Source of the DNA: Anaeramoeba flamelloides
Taxonomy: Eukaryota; Metamonada; Anaeramoebidae
Length of the DNA stretch: 64,000 bases
Direction of reading: 5' to 3'
Assembly (NCBI GenBank): GCA_027625915.1
Contig: JANTQA010000075.1
Span: forward strand, 1,798,001-1,862,000
The notes beneath the pieces were generated by a model. The model worked only from the letters and a program-made list of their open reading frames with translations. It ran no database searches and had not been told where the DNA came from. Below are positions 1-13,200 of the stretch, one piece after another. Position 1 is the first letter of the stretch. Every line of letters starts with the position of its first letter. Made by a program: the position numbers and the translations under genes.

Positions 1-3000
1 AAAAAATCACAATTTTAACAAAAAAAAATGAAAAATTCAGAAATCATTTTAACACATATTATTTTTGAGAAGGGAATAAAAAGAAAATAAAAAGTTCATA
101 AATTAATCCAAATTTATATCACCACACTATTGAGGAGCGAGTTTAATAAAAAAAAAATAAAATTGTAGTCCATGTATATACATTAACTTTGTTTTTGTCA
201 TAAGTGCTAAAAAAAATTCCAATATTTTTTCAAATATCAATTATTTTTTATAATTGACCTTTGAAGAATAATATAAGAAAGAATTAGAATAATAAATATC
301 AAAGGATAGTTGATACTCATCTGAAGTAAATCTAATCAATCAATATTATTTTCTTACAAATTGAAAAACTCAAAATTCAGGTATACATTGAAAAAAAAAA
401 CAATTTTTTTTGTTGATCCTCTATTCAAGATAAAAGAAAATTTTGATAGAAATCAATATGATTTTTCTACAATAATTCTCACTGTTTCAAAAACATTTGA
501 ATAACAAGTTTTTACTACGTGATTACCGATTTTGCAATGAAAAAAAAAATTTAAAAATGAATTATCTATCAAAAAAAAAATCGAAAAAAAGAAAAAAGCA
601 AAAATATGTGAAAAAATTGTGAAAATAATGATTTCATTTTAGAAATTTCCAAAATAAATTTTTTCTTTTAATATCCATTCAAACCCTTTAAATGTGTATA
701 ATTAATACATTGTGAATATGTCCTTTCGACTGTAAAATAGTTTATAAATAGAACTTATTTCCAAAAAAATGTTTATTTTTTTTATATTTCATTTTTTGGA
801 AATATTGCAATAAAAATATTTTCTTTTTAAGCAGTTCTATTCATAAATTGATAATATAAATACTGGTTTAATTAGTACATATTAGTCAATATTTCAAATT
901 ATTTTCATCAAAATATTCTGGAAAAAATGAAAAAAAAAATGCACCACTTTTTTGGAAATACCTTAGATAAAATTATGAAGCAAAATTTTCTTCAATATTT
1001 TAGAATTAATTTTATTGTTATTTTAACATAACTTAGATTTATTTATTTTATTTTTTTGCTTATTTTGAAAAAATTCAGCTACAAGGTGATCTTCAAAAAA
1101 GTCTTAAATTTTTCAATTTTCTAGTTTCTGTGATTTATTTGATTTGTTGAAAAATTATTTTTGAAACAAACAATCAAGTAACCTTAATTTTTTAATTTAT
1201 GTGATCACATCAAAATTTTTTTGGAAAAAATCAAAGTCTTTTTACAACATTTCTAATTGGTTTGTTAGGAAATTATTTTATTCAATAAATTTATTTTAAG
1301 TTGGAAAAAATGATAAATCGATTCAAGGGTTTTTATAAATTTTAGTAAAATACAATAAGAAATTTTATTTATTTTTTAAAAAAAAAAAATAATTAATGTT
1401 TAAAAAATCATTTTACAAAGTTTGTAATTTATAGATCAACCAAATATTGTTGGACTTTCTTTTTTGTCTTTCAGATATAATATTAATTTTGATAAAAAAT
1501 ATTTTGTATAACAATTTGAAAAAAGTAAGGACTTTATTATAAAATTATTTTATAATAAATTCAATTCAACAATATTCTTCATTTTTTTAACAAATATCTT
1601 TTATAAATATATCATAAAATTACAACCATAAGAAGTTTTTTTTCTTATTTTTTACAAAATTTATTTTTTTAGAAAATTATAATAATTATCACTTTACTAT
1701 TTATTATTTTATCAAAATACTAATTAAAGAAAAAAAATAAAGAATAATTTTTATGGAAGGGTGGTAGGTATAAAAAGAATTTTAATATTCAAAAAAAAAA
1801 AAAAAAAAAACTGAGAATTTCTTCAAAAAATAAATCAGACAATATAAAAATATTGTTCTGTTCAAAAAAACAGTATTTTGTTGTAATCAAGTAAGTTTAC
1901 TTTTTGAAATAAATAAATTGTGAAATTTCAAAGAGAAAAAATCTTAATTATGGACTCAAAACTGTCGAATTTTAAAATTTCACAGAAATGTGGAGCAAAC
2001 ATTATCTCAGTTTGGTATCATTGCCTTGATTTCAAACATATTTTCTTCAATTATTTTAACAAAATTTGAATAATTTATCTATTTTTTTACTCCATTTACT
2101 CACCTAAGCATTTCTATGAAGGAAAAAGTTTTGACAACTAATTCAAAGTTTTTTAAAAAATTTTATTTGATAAAGCAGTAAAACGAGAAAAATTAATTTT
2201 TTGGGTGATTTATCAATTTTTTTTTTTTATTGTATTTTGAATGTTGAACAAAAGGAAAAATATCAATATTGGGGTATATAAGTATCTGTTTCAACAACAA
2301 TTGTTATTAAATAAAAGATGATAATATTTTTTTTCTGGTTTTAAAAAGTGGGTGTATACTATTTCTTTACCAACTTGATCATTTTAAAATCTTGCACATA
2401 ACCATATTGGTTAGGGAGATATATTAACACTGATGATTTTCAATATGTTATCATTTTCAACAATCTGATTGTAAGCGTTGAAATATTAAAAACCAGCATG
2501 GTAGTGATATTTTTCTTTTATTTTGATGCCCAGTTATTTATTTCATTTAAAAACTATCCACAATCAAAAGGATCTTTAATAAAAAAATAAGAAAATTTTA
2601 AAAAATGAATTAAAATTATACTTATTTTTTTAATACTGGGTTTACGTTCCTCTTAACTTTTGAAGTTCAGATAATCTTAACTTGATACCCCCTTAAAATT
2701 ATTTATAATTTGAGGATTAAGATTATTTCATTATTGAATTGCAAAAAATCTTTAATTCTCTTTTCTTTTTTTTTATTTTTAATGTTATGCGGAATTCTTT
2801 TTATTTAGTAATTTAGACAAATGATTTTCGATGCAGTTTAAATCTTGTGATTTAGAAGACTAATCAAGAATTGGTAAATATGTTTCTCTAAAAAAAAAAG
2901 AGATTTTGAGGTTTGTAGTGAGATGTTGTATTATTGTATAAAATTAGATATTTATTATTATTTTTTTGATGAAACAGTGGGAAATTTTTGTTTCTGTATA

Positions 3001-5990
3001 ATTTCTTGATATTTTTCGCTCTTCAAAAACTCTTGTATATCGATGAATTAACTTTTGTGATTATAACCCTTTCTCTCAAAAAAAAAACATATATTTTATT
3101 CTCTCAAGACTCGTCTGAGAAGCGCAATATTGGAAATGGTTTCTTTTACTATTTGGTCTTCACAGATGAACCTTTTTTCACTAAGTTGTCTAGATCAAAG
3201 ATTGCCTCATCCAAGAAAATTATTTATCTCAACTCTTTTGCTGTCTAATAGCAACGTAATATTTTTAGGTGTTTTTTTTTTCTGATGAGCTTTCTTTTTA
3301 ATTTTATTTAGGGGTATATTATTAAATTTCAAATTTGGTCAAATTGAATTTTTTTCGTAATTTGGAAGAGTTTCTTGATTATTTTCATCGGTACAAAAGT
3401 TTTTTTTTGGTTTTTAATGATTGTGAGAGGAAAAATCAAAAAGATTATTTTGCTGATTAGTGGTATTTTATTACTTAAATTGTAGAAAATTCAAAATGTT
3501 GAAATCATCGATACTAAATATTTTTAAAAATGTGTTCGAAACCAATTTTAACCACTAAAATTAAGTGGATAAAATTTTTAACCCCATGAAAACAAGCAAC
3601 ACAATCTAATTCATCTCTTAATTATTTTTTTTTTCAAAATCCTCGCCAAAATTCTCTAACATACCATCCAAACTTACCCTAACATACTCTAAGGGGTTTT
3701 AAAATACCTTAACCTTCCCGAAAAAAAGGTTTTTTTAAAACCTTCAGTCAATATAACTCAAAATAATTAATTATTTTGAAAAAAATTGATAATTTGAACA
3801 ATTTTGAAATTTGACCAAATTTGAAAAGTAATAATTTTCCCTTATTTAGCATTGGCGAATATATCCATATTATTCACTTTGAGCTAAAAGCTTAATTCGA
3901 AACAAAGCACATACATACATTTGTTTTCCAATTTCATTACTCTCAAAAAAAAAAAGCTCTTTACACAAAAAGGAATTATTATACTTTTTTTCAGAAGCAC
4001 TTATTATTTTAATTTCTTACTCGTGTAGATATAATTATTACATTTATTATCTGGATTTTATTGTCTCAGTACTTTGGAAAGGATTCGTAGTGCATAGGGT
4101 AATTTCAGTAGTTATAGCTTGTTGTTGAAGACTCAAATTATTAAACTCGATAACCCTTTATTTTTTTTCAATGTTTGTCAACCAATAATTAATTCAATTT
4201 GTTTTAATTACAAGAACAAAAAATGAAAATGTGAACATACTAATAAATTCAAATATTTTCGAATTATAACTTTCATTTTCCTTTTTTTAAATGGTTTTCC
4301 TCAGAGTTGGAAAAAAGATGAAGAAAGCATTTTATTGGTTTAAGTGTTAAGACACTTTGTAAACTTTGTTGGTTTTTGAGAAATGTTTGAAATGGAATAT
4401 TCGGAAGAAGTTATCAGATTGATAAAAAAAAAAGAATAATTTTTTAACAGATTTTAGAATTTATCAGTTTTAAAAGCCTGGGTGTATTTTTGGGTTTTCA
4501 TTCAATTTATTGAAAATAACGTTTTGAATAATTTAAAGGACTTTCAAGGTTTGTTTTGTTTTTAATGCCAATTTCTTTGTGTTTTGAATTTGTTTTAATC
4601 TCAGATTTTTTAAAAAAAAAAGATGAAAAGAAGCCAAAAAAGTTTCTCAATTATTGATTTATGTTTCATTAACCTGAGATTGATTAATTTCTTATTGTAT
4701 TTGTATTTTTTTCACCAAACACTTTTTGTTAAAATGCGATCCAAGAGATTTTCGAATTATGATTTGTTGAAACATATAAAGAAACATATTTTCATTCCGT
4801 GTTTAAAAAAAAAATTTCAAAGATCAGATCCAAAATTCAGTTATTTAATTCTTTAAGTCAGTTTAAGGACTATCTGAATTTTATGCTCTATGGGCATTGA
4901 AATACAAAGCAGTAAATAGATTAAGACCTTTAAAATATAGTGAATTGAGGGAAAGTCAAAATATTGCCAATTTTTAGCAATTTAAGATTTTTACTAAAAT
5001 CATTTATTGATCCAAAAACTTTTCGAAAAATCCCAACAAAGCAAGGCAAAAATAAAAAGCTATTTTTTTTGATATTGGGAAAATGTCACTCCACTTTCTT
5101 TTCAAATGGGTGGCTACACAAACCACCAACTCTAACATACTTCAATATAAAGTGGAGTGACATTTTCCCAATATCATTTTGGAAGTCGAAAATTTTGAGT
5201 GAAAAAGTTTGGATTTGGAAAGTAAATTTTTTTTGCCTTCCTCAAAAACAACCTAAATTTTACATTTTAGCAAGATCTATTAACTCAACATTCTTTTGAG
5301 TTCATAATTCGTGTTGTGGGTATAAAAGTAAAAGCCACTGGTAATAAAATTAGAATAATCCTTAAATTATTCTGATTTTCCTTTTAGAATTGAGAGATTA
5401 ATAATTTATTTTAATTCTTTCGTTTATTTTTTTTCGTAAAGTGGAATGAAAATTTTGTTCAATTTAGGTTTCAATTTCCGATCGTCAAATCAAGTTCATA
5501 AAATAAAGAGAAAAAAAAAAAAAAAAATAACTGAAGAAGAAAAAAAAGTAATTACTTGACATTTGTTGGTAATAAGAAAATTTTGTTGTTTTTTCTTTTG
5601 TTTTATGTTGAGTTTGTTTGATTTTAGAGTCAAAACACAATCATCTTTAGGTTCTACTTTTACACCGAGTGAAAATTTAGCTTGTATTTGATCCTTTTTT
5701 TGTAAACAATAACAAAAAATTTAATATTTTTTTTGATGAAAAAGAAAAAAAAAAAAATCAAACCATTTCAAACAAAAAAAGCCTTTAATAGACAAAATAG
5801 AGAAAAAAAATGAAATGGTTTTGATTTAAAGAAATGTCGTTTTGTGGTTTGGTGTGTTTTTAGATTCCCAAACGAAATAGTTGTTCTTCAAGTTCCCTTT
5901 TCAGGAAAAGTTGTGTTTTACTTTTGAAATTTTTAATCTTTACATATTTTAGAAACTCTTAAAGAAAGATTTGGTTACAAAAAAATATAT
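1..5990. other. AT-rich stretch with no supported gene
   Basis: I see no reading frame with a recognisable domain on either strand. The sequence is dominated by A and T runs. Short open frames near 2988-3248, 4623-4856 and 4964-5299 have no domain, no coding-like composition and in part no ATG, so I do not call them genes. The only structured item is the stem-loop at 5071-5175. A motif near 925-975 (GCACCACTTTTTTGGAAATACC) recurs near 62950-62985 and may mark an old repeat end. Confidence 0.6.
5071..5175. repeat. Perfect 27-bp inverted repeat (stem-loop)
   Basis: The left arm at 5071-5097 begins GATATTGGGAAAATG and the right arm at 5149-5175 is its exact reverse complement. The 51-base loop contains a smaller hairpin, GGTGG...CCACC. 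Twenty-seven perfect pairs that include GTCACTCCAC are far beyond chance for this AT-rich background. It could be a small-RNA precursor or structured RNA, or the ends of a very short foldback element. No target duplication is apparent. Confidence 0.8.
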
Positions 5991-6139
5991 ATTCATATTA
6001 TTTTACTCTTAATAGTCTCGTTGTTTCTCTAAAATTCATTTTTTCCAAATATTTACTTTTTACTCTAATGGGAATCAAAAAAAAAACAATTTCACAACAA
6101 ACCATAATTTGAAACAAGTAAAAAATAAAAGATATTGGT

Positions 6140-7608
6140 TGAGGGAAAAATTCACAAAAGGTGGCGAATTCAAAAAGCCACCACTCTATCCCAAGCCAAA
6201 AAGAATACAACAAGATCAACAAAAAAGACATAAGAGTGATAACATCACAATTCACCCAAAAATCAAGAAATGAAAAAAAGATCGTCAACAACAAGGATTT
6301 AACCAATTTGTGAAACAGAAAGAAAGCAAAATCGAATCCAAAATAAAAACTATCAACTTCTACCAGAAGATACAATTATCAAGAAGCCAAAAATTTGTTG
6401 GACAATTCCGAAAGATTGTTTTATTTGAGTAAATAACAAATAAATTTCAATCCTTATTGCCACATTTATTTCTCCGGAGAGACTTTGACAAATTTCCAGA
6501 TGGTCTACCAGTGGCAAGTTGTATAATATTTCAAGTACTTTCGATGGTACCTGATCAGACGACACACAGCATTCTGGTGAACAAATTGATTACTTATTTA
6601 CAATACCTTACCAAAGGAGACTTTACTCAAAAGCAGCTAGTCCATTGTTGTCTTAATTGCCAACATCAGGTTTATTAGTTCTGCTTTTGAGAAATTAAAT
6701 CTTAAAGATCGCCAATATTATAAAGACGTCAAAATCTTGAGGGATCTTCTCGAAGAATTAATCAACCAAATTGTCAAGAATTGCTATTTGGAGAAAAAAA
6801 CAATATTTGAAGACCTGTTAAAAGAAAACAGCCAAGGGCTAGCTTACCACTGTAACAAATCCAAATCAAAAAAAATAGAAAAGAATAAGAATAAGAAAAA
6901 GAAAAAGAAAAAAAAAGACTTTGACAAAAGAAAGTTCAAATAATCGGAATTAACTCAAAATCTGGAAATTTAGATCAAGGAGATCTTACATTTATTTGAC
7001 AGATTGGAAAACATTCTTTTGCTTTCTTGTGTTGATAACCAAATCAGAGTCTCCGTCTTTCGCCGATTAATACACCATATCATATGCTTTATAACGAATC
7101 ATATTTTTTATAATAGCAATTCCAAAATCACCTTTGCAATTGTTATAAGAATCAAAAAATTCGTTTGCCATTTAACACTCTGGTTTAAAAACCCCAAGGA
7201 ACCTATAATAGTGAGCGATCTGTTCGAGCCAATCGTTAATGCTTCAAATGTGATCATTATGATCAATGAATTTGTTGACCAGAAGTCGGATTTTGAACAG
7301 ATGTGCACTGACATTTCCCCAAAGCTATCCTTAGTACAAGTTTGGAAAATTCTTTCAAGTTTTACAATCGATGAAATATGTTATAATCACGTCTCCAAAA
7401 AAATTTTATTGGAATATAAAAATTTAATTAAAAATTCAAAGATTAAAATAACCATGCCGAAATATAAAATTAATATAGTTGAAAAATTCCTATAACTGGT
7501 TCGGAAAAAGTTGATACTCCGAAAAATATTCTCAAAGAAAAACAATTTGATTGGTTATCAAAATTATTAATAAATGTTGACGGTGGTGGTGATGATGATA
7601 TATTTTAA
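6140..7608 (+). pseudogene. Decayed DIL (dilute) domain gene, class V myosin-tail type
   Basis: Two blocks match the dilute domain known from class V myosin cargo-binding tails. The first (about 6457-6660) has FPDGLPVASCIIFQ followed by a helix resembling the VRSLLTATINSIKK segment. A shifted frame then continues with LIANIRFISSAF, like the family's WLSNTCRFL. The second (7004-7495) has VFRRLIHHI, FVCHLTLWF, LFEPIVNASNVI and a C-terminal LVQVWKILSSFTIDE, like the family's QIvkiLt.Yt.d. The parts are not in one frame: one frame change lies between about 6630 and 6660, in-frame stops lie near 6941 and 6974, and another frame change lies near 7490. After that change a coding-like tail ends in an Asp-rich stretch and TAA at 7606-7608. 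A Lys-rich insert sits near 6870-6940. The A-rich stretch from about 6140 may be degraded N-terminal sequence, with stops near 6270 and 6430. I saw no splice sites that would remove the breaks, so I call it a pseudogene. Sequencing error or unusual introns remain possible. Confidence 0.7.
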
Positions 7609-10262
7609 TAAAAAAATTAATATACTTTTTTTTTTTTTTTTCTCAAGTTTTGATTTTTTATTTTCGAATTTATATGATTATTAAGGGAGCAGAACAATTC
7701 GTGGTTAAAATTGACTTTTATATCAAAAAAAAAAAAAAAAAAAAACGATCCAAAATCCTAATTGTTACAACTAATACCACCCGCGATTTCGAACCTTTCA
7801 ACTTCTTGATACATTTTTTGTTAAATTTTAAATGAAAAAATTATTTTTCAAAGCCAGGCTATATTATTATGTGAATGTATTCCAAAATCATCAAAATTAG
7901 TTGAATAATAATTTGTTATATCTTACCCAGAACATCTGGTATTGCTATTCAAAAAATCATATATTTTTGTTAATTAGGAAACATGATCCAACAAAATTAC
8001 CAATTGTTATCCTGAAAAGCTAATTTTATTTAGTGTTTTTTATTCGAACAATAATTTAGGCAAGATTATAACTCATAGTATAATTTTACTTTCAAAAAAA
8101 AAAAAGGAATAAATAATTTTATTTTAAAATAAGACAAAGGAATTAAAAGAATGAAATAATAGAAATTATGGTTTATTGGTAAGGGTTTAATGATCAAGTG
8201 TTCATAATCTGTTAAAGAGGGAGCTTTGAAGTGACCCAATTTGTGACACCTGTTTCAAAGAGTAGTCAAAAGAACCTTTTAATTGCAGCCATTAGAAGTA
8301 TTTTAAACTCAAGTTAGTTTTTGGAAATAACAGAAATTAAAAAAGGAAAAGTAAAAACTTAATTTAAAAGTTTTATTTTGTTATCCAGGTTTTGAAAGGG
8401 ACTTTGGTAGTTTGCTTTAATTTCAACTTTTTCTAGACATTCATTATCTTACTTTAAGTTTATATTACATCATACTTTACAGGGTGGGAATTAGGTAAAT
8501 TTAAAAGTATACTCTAATATCCAGAAGTTAGTTCAAGTTCCATATAATTATATATATATATATATATAACTAAAATTCAAAATTTTCCACATAATTAAAA
8601 CGGTTCAAACAACCATAATAATACAATTTCATTCAATTTTAGTAATAATTTTGATTTTTGTAAAATATGATAATCATTTTTTCATCTGAAGTTTTTTATT
8701 TTTATTTTTTTTTTTTAATTAAATAACTTGTTTCGTTCTCCCTAGATCAATATTGTTACAAAGGGTGATCTTAGGTTAAAATCAGGTTGTTCATAATAGA
8801 AGAATTTAAATAAATGTATTTTATGGTATCTAACCGTTGATCAATCACCATTGTTACTAGAATTTAAGCTAATTTGCCAAAGCAATTTTTGTTAATTTTC
8901 CAGTATATTTAAAAAAAAATGAAAACTGTCAAGATCTTAAAAAATATTTGAATGTAATTTTTGTTTTGAATTATGAAATAGATGATTTAACCTCGTCTAA
9001 ATGAGTAATTAATTTGAGTCTATTTTTTAAATTCAAATTTTCATATGTTTCCAAAATAAAAACAAATAAAAAGTAATCTATTATTTTTATTAACAATTAA
9101 GTTTATTCTTGAAAATGTGAAAACATATTTTTCATTTTATTTTGGAAAGTCTTTATTTTGAAAGAAAATTTTTTCTTTTATTATTGTTTTAAATAATTAA
9201 TATACCAATTCAAATCTAAGTCAATAGGTTTAAATGAGGTATAGGTGATTCAATAAATCAAAATTTGATAGTATATTAACAACATTTTATAAATTAAATT
9301 GAGATTTTTTGTGTAAAAAGAAAATTTTTTCTTTAATGTTTTAAAGAAGTTATTTGCTGATTTTCATAAAAAGGAAAAAAAATTGCAAAAAAATTATTTC
9401 ATTCTTTTAAAAAATTATTTCTTCTTATTCAAAATAATGGTTATAACAAATAAATCATTTTTGTCTGAAAAAAATTGATTTTGAATTTTGGGGTATAATA
9501 TTACTTGTTTCCCAAATATCTTCAAGAAATTTTTATTTTGAAAAATCGAATATTACCTTAGAACAAAAGCACTATTTCGGTGTAATATATATAACTGAAT
9601 TTAAATCTTTAATAATTATAACTAAAATTCTTAGAACACAATACAATTATTTTGTAATTATTTGAATAAATCATTTTTTTTTTTGGTTAAAAGAATTATC
9701 TCAAAAAAGTAAAAAAATCTTTACATTAATATCTCTGGTAATAAAGAATATTTAGAGTATAATAACGATGTAAATAGTAATAAACAAGGTAAAAATTTTT
9801 ATAGTGTAAGGACATTAATTGAATTTAATTAGTTTTGTTTTTCATAGAAAAAATTAGAAAAAATATTTTCTTTTCTGATGGTTTCTAAGTCGATCAGAAT
9901 TCTTTGGCACTGGCGTAGATAAAATTTGAAAGTAGAGAAAATCATCAATAAAATATTAGATAATTTTAACTGATTATTGTCTAGTTTTGATCACTTAAAA
10001 GTTTTTTATTTATAATGATTCAAATTGAATACCAAAACACAAATGTATTATTGTCAAACGATCAAAAATTTCAAATCCACAAAAGGGATTAATTAATCTA
10101 TAAAAATCAATTTCATTAAAATCAAATAAAAATTTTTTGATGTTAAAAACTTTACTTAAATAAAAGGAAAAATGAAAAACCAAAAAAACCAAAAAACAAA
10201 AAATATTAGATTATGAAATTTAATTTAGCTCTAAAAAAAGATAAAAAAACAAAAAGAAATAT
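7609..10262. other. Intergenic AT-rich stretch
   Basis: No gene found. There is a poly-T run just after the DIL pseudogene and an (AT)n microsatellite near 8551-8569. The segment 8215-8340 resembles 25610-25730 (shared AATTTGTG, TTCAAAG and ACTCAA blocks), so it may be part of an old dispersed repeat. Confidence 0.5.
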
Positions 10263-13200
10263 TTATTGAGCATAAAAAGTAAATATACCAAAGATAGCAA
10301 TGACTAAAGAAAACAATATTGTTAAAGTAGTTTTTTTGCCCTTTTTATTCTTTGAAGGGTTGTAATAATCGTCTGAAGAGATTTTGCTTCTCTGGTCTTT
10401 TGACAAAACCTTATTTTGATACTCAAAGTTCAATTGTTCTTGTTCGCCTGTGATTCTGTCTTTAAAGTATACCGAAGCTGCCCAGCTTCTGGAATCGTCC
10501 AAAACTGTAATTTGATAGATCGGAGGTCTGCCGTGTTGGTCGTTTAGGGATTGGTACCATTTGAAAATATTTGGGTCGGAATCCATCCTTTTAACCGAAA
10601 GCTTTGATGAATCGGATGGGGCGGCAATTATTTCATTTTCTGCATTATAGACGATCACCATGGTGCTTTGGAAGTCCTTTGAAAGAGTCAATTCGGATTC
10701 GCTGTATAGCAAAATAAAAGAGGACGTGAGTGGCAATATTTGCAATTCTGTGTAGTGGTAGGAGCCAAAGTCGTCTGAAACTGTGACAACCAATTGGATT
10801 TTTTTGAGGTCCGATAATGATTTGATCTTCTTGCTGCTATGGCCGGCGCTGGCGCTGTTTTTATTATTCTCGTTGTTTCTATTTAATTGTGGTTCGTTAT
10901 ACAATCTCACGCCACAAACAAAGTTCTGGGAGGAGTGGTCATAATCGTTCCAAGCCATTGCAAATTGCCTTTCCTTGATTCTACATGTGTACTTGAGGTT
11001 GTGATCAATGAAATTGTCCTTCGGATCCAAAATGTGTTCGTTGTGCATGAAGGTGACGGGGAATTTGAATTCCAGGGTTTCGATTGGGTTTTGGGGGCTA
11101 CTTCGCGAGCCATAAATCTGGCCTGCCGATGCAAATGAGGACGTGTCGATCTGGATCTTATCAACATGAACAGCCCTGACCTCTGTTTGTGCTTGCACGT
11201 TGCCCGTTGTCTGGACAATTGCGGTCCCCTCTCGGAGCGCTTGTCCCTCGCCGTTGTTGGGATTTATTTTGAAAACTCTTTTATTGCTCGAAGACCAAGT
11301 GTTTGCCGAATGTAGCCTACTTTTTGATTTTGGGTCATTGTTGATCAAATAATTTGATGAAGTTTGCTGCTTTTTTTGTGATTGGAATCGGATTTTGCCG
11401 CCGACGTGGATAATTGGCGAAATTGGCTGAATTTCATTGCCAACTTTCACAATGACAAAGTCTGAAATGAAAGGATTTTTTTTGAGCCAAACCCTTAGTG
11501 TGGCTTCGCCGTCATTATTGGCCGTTATGATAAATGATCCGTTGCCGTTTGGATGAGAAACGGCGATTACGCTTGGGTTGCTTATTTCGTATTCCAATTC
11601 GATGCCATTGCAAGAATAAAAGGTGTTGCCGAGGCTGTCTGATAATTTGGCATTGTAAATTATTGTTGATTTGATCGGTAGTGTTTCTGCGCAAACACTT
11701 TCAGGCATAAGCACCAGATCATTGACCGGCTTGACGATGACTTTGAGAATTACAGAAGACTCTTCGTCAACAAATTCGCGAGCAGCGTTATTATTATTAT
11801 TGCCGTTTCCGTTATTACTCTGTTTCATATTAATTCTATGATGATGCTGGTTATGAGAGTTCTCCTGGAATGAATTCCAATGGATTAATTCTTTAATTTT
11901 AATGATCGAAGTCCCATAATTTTTATTATCCGCAATAACTTTGCCGTTTGATCGGTCTAACGAGAGGTATTGGTTTTGGTTTTGATTCAAGCTTTGGATT
12001 TCGTTTTGATGATGAAGATCGCAATTCATGTTTGCTGTTAAAAGCGAATAACTGATATCCGTTATTTCGTCCTTGTTGGTTTTGATACGGGCATAGCTTT
12101 GAGGAGCCAAGTATATTGACTTGGGCATCATTAATTTCAATTTTTCAATTACCTCAACGGAGGTGGAAGAAGAGAATTGCTTATTGGTTTTTATTAAATG
12201 GATTTTAACTGTGGCAATTGTCTTGCCAACATTTTTACCAATTACCAAAACGGAAAAGCCAGGATGGGTGCAGAGATGTTCAATTTCGGCAAGGTCGTTA
12301 TTTGCCAATGACCAATCAAAGTCGATAATTTTCCTCAAGTTAATGATATCCGAAAAGGAAATTTTGACATCGTTGATGAGTCCCACGGAATTCAGGACAA
12401 TCGAGTTGTATTTTAATACTGTGTTTCTTGTAAATGAAGATTCGATTTGAACAGCTGTAAGGTCGCTCACTTGGATAATTATTTCGTCCTGGGCAAGGAT
12501 CAATTCTTTAAATGAATCGTATTTATGGATCCTTTCGAGAACTTGTCCGATTAGCCTTGTCGTGCCTGCTTTGTGTGCGGTCACCAGCCCGTTTTGATCG
12601 ACGGTGGCAATTTTTTCATTGACGACCCTATAGACGATCCTTGTGGAGCTTCCGATTGGCCCGCCAGTGGAATGAACCCTACTTTGCGCCGAGGGGAAAA
12701 GATGCAGTATCGGTGGCTGCAATTTGAATGGCGAAAACACATGCACGTTAATTGAATTGCTCTTGACAAATTGGCCATTTCTTGAGCGCCCCTGTATATG
12801 GACCCTTGTGTTGCCAATGGACATTCCGCGTGTTTCCAACTTATTGGCCATGATGCTTTCAGATTGCGGAACCGACAAAATGTCCGAGTCATAGACCAAT
12901 TCCAGATCCATAAATTGGTATTGGCTTTCTGCAAAGGGCAAATGCAAGTCGTTAGTAACGGCGATCGACAGCGTTGTTGAATTGCCCAATTGTATGCGTT
13001 CCTGGATTTGAATGGTGATTTGATTGATTTCGGAGATATGGATGTTGGACTTTGCGGGGACGGATCCCTCGAGACACCGGTCAAACGCCCACACACAAAC
13101 AAATCCGCTACTAAGTGGCTGCACGTCTACCGAAGACCTGGAGCGGTGTGGCGCTATGGAGATGATTCTGCTGGAATTGGTCTGATAGCTATATGTGCTT

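Noticed and set aside
2988-3248. Frame with FTDEPF, considered as a Tc1/mariner transposase fragment
   Set aside because: A single short resemblance with no flanking catalytic motif, helix-turn-helix or terminal repeats.
4623-4856. 77-codon open frame with ATG
   Set aside because: No recognisable domain, low-complexity flanks and ordinary AT-rich codon composition; expected by chance in this sequence.
4964-5299. 111-codon open frame over the stem-loop
   Set aside because: It begins at TTG, not ATG, and the perfect inverted repeat inside it explains the local composition better than coding does.
5998-6565. Minus-strand open frames opposite the DIL pseudogene
   Set aside because: The plus strand carries the recognisable DIL motifs; the minus frames are hydrophobic translations of A-rich sense sequence.
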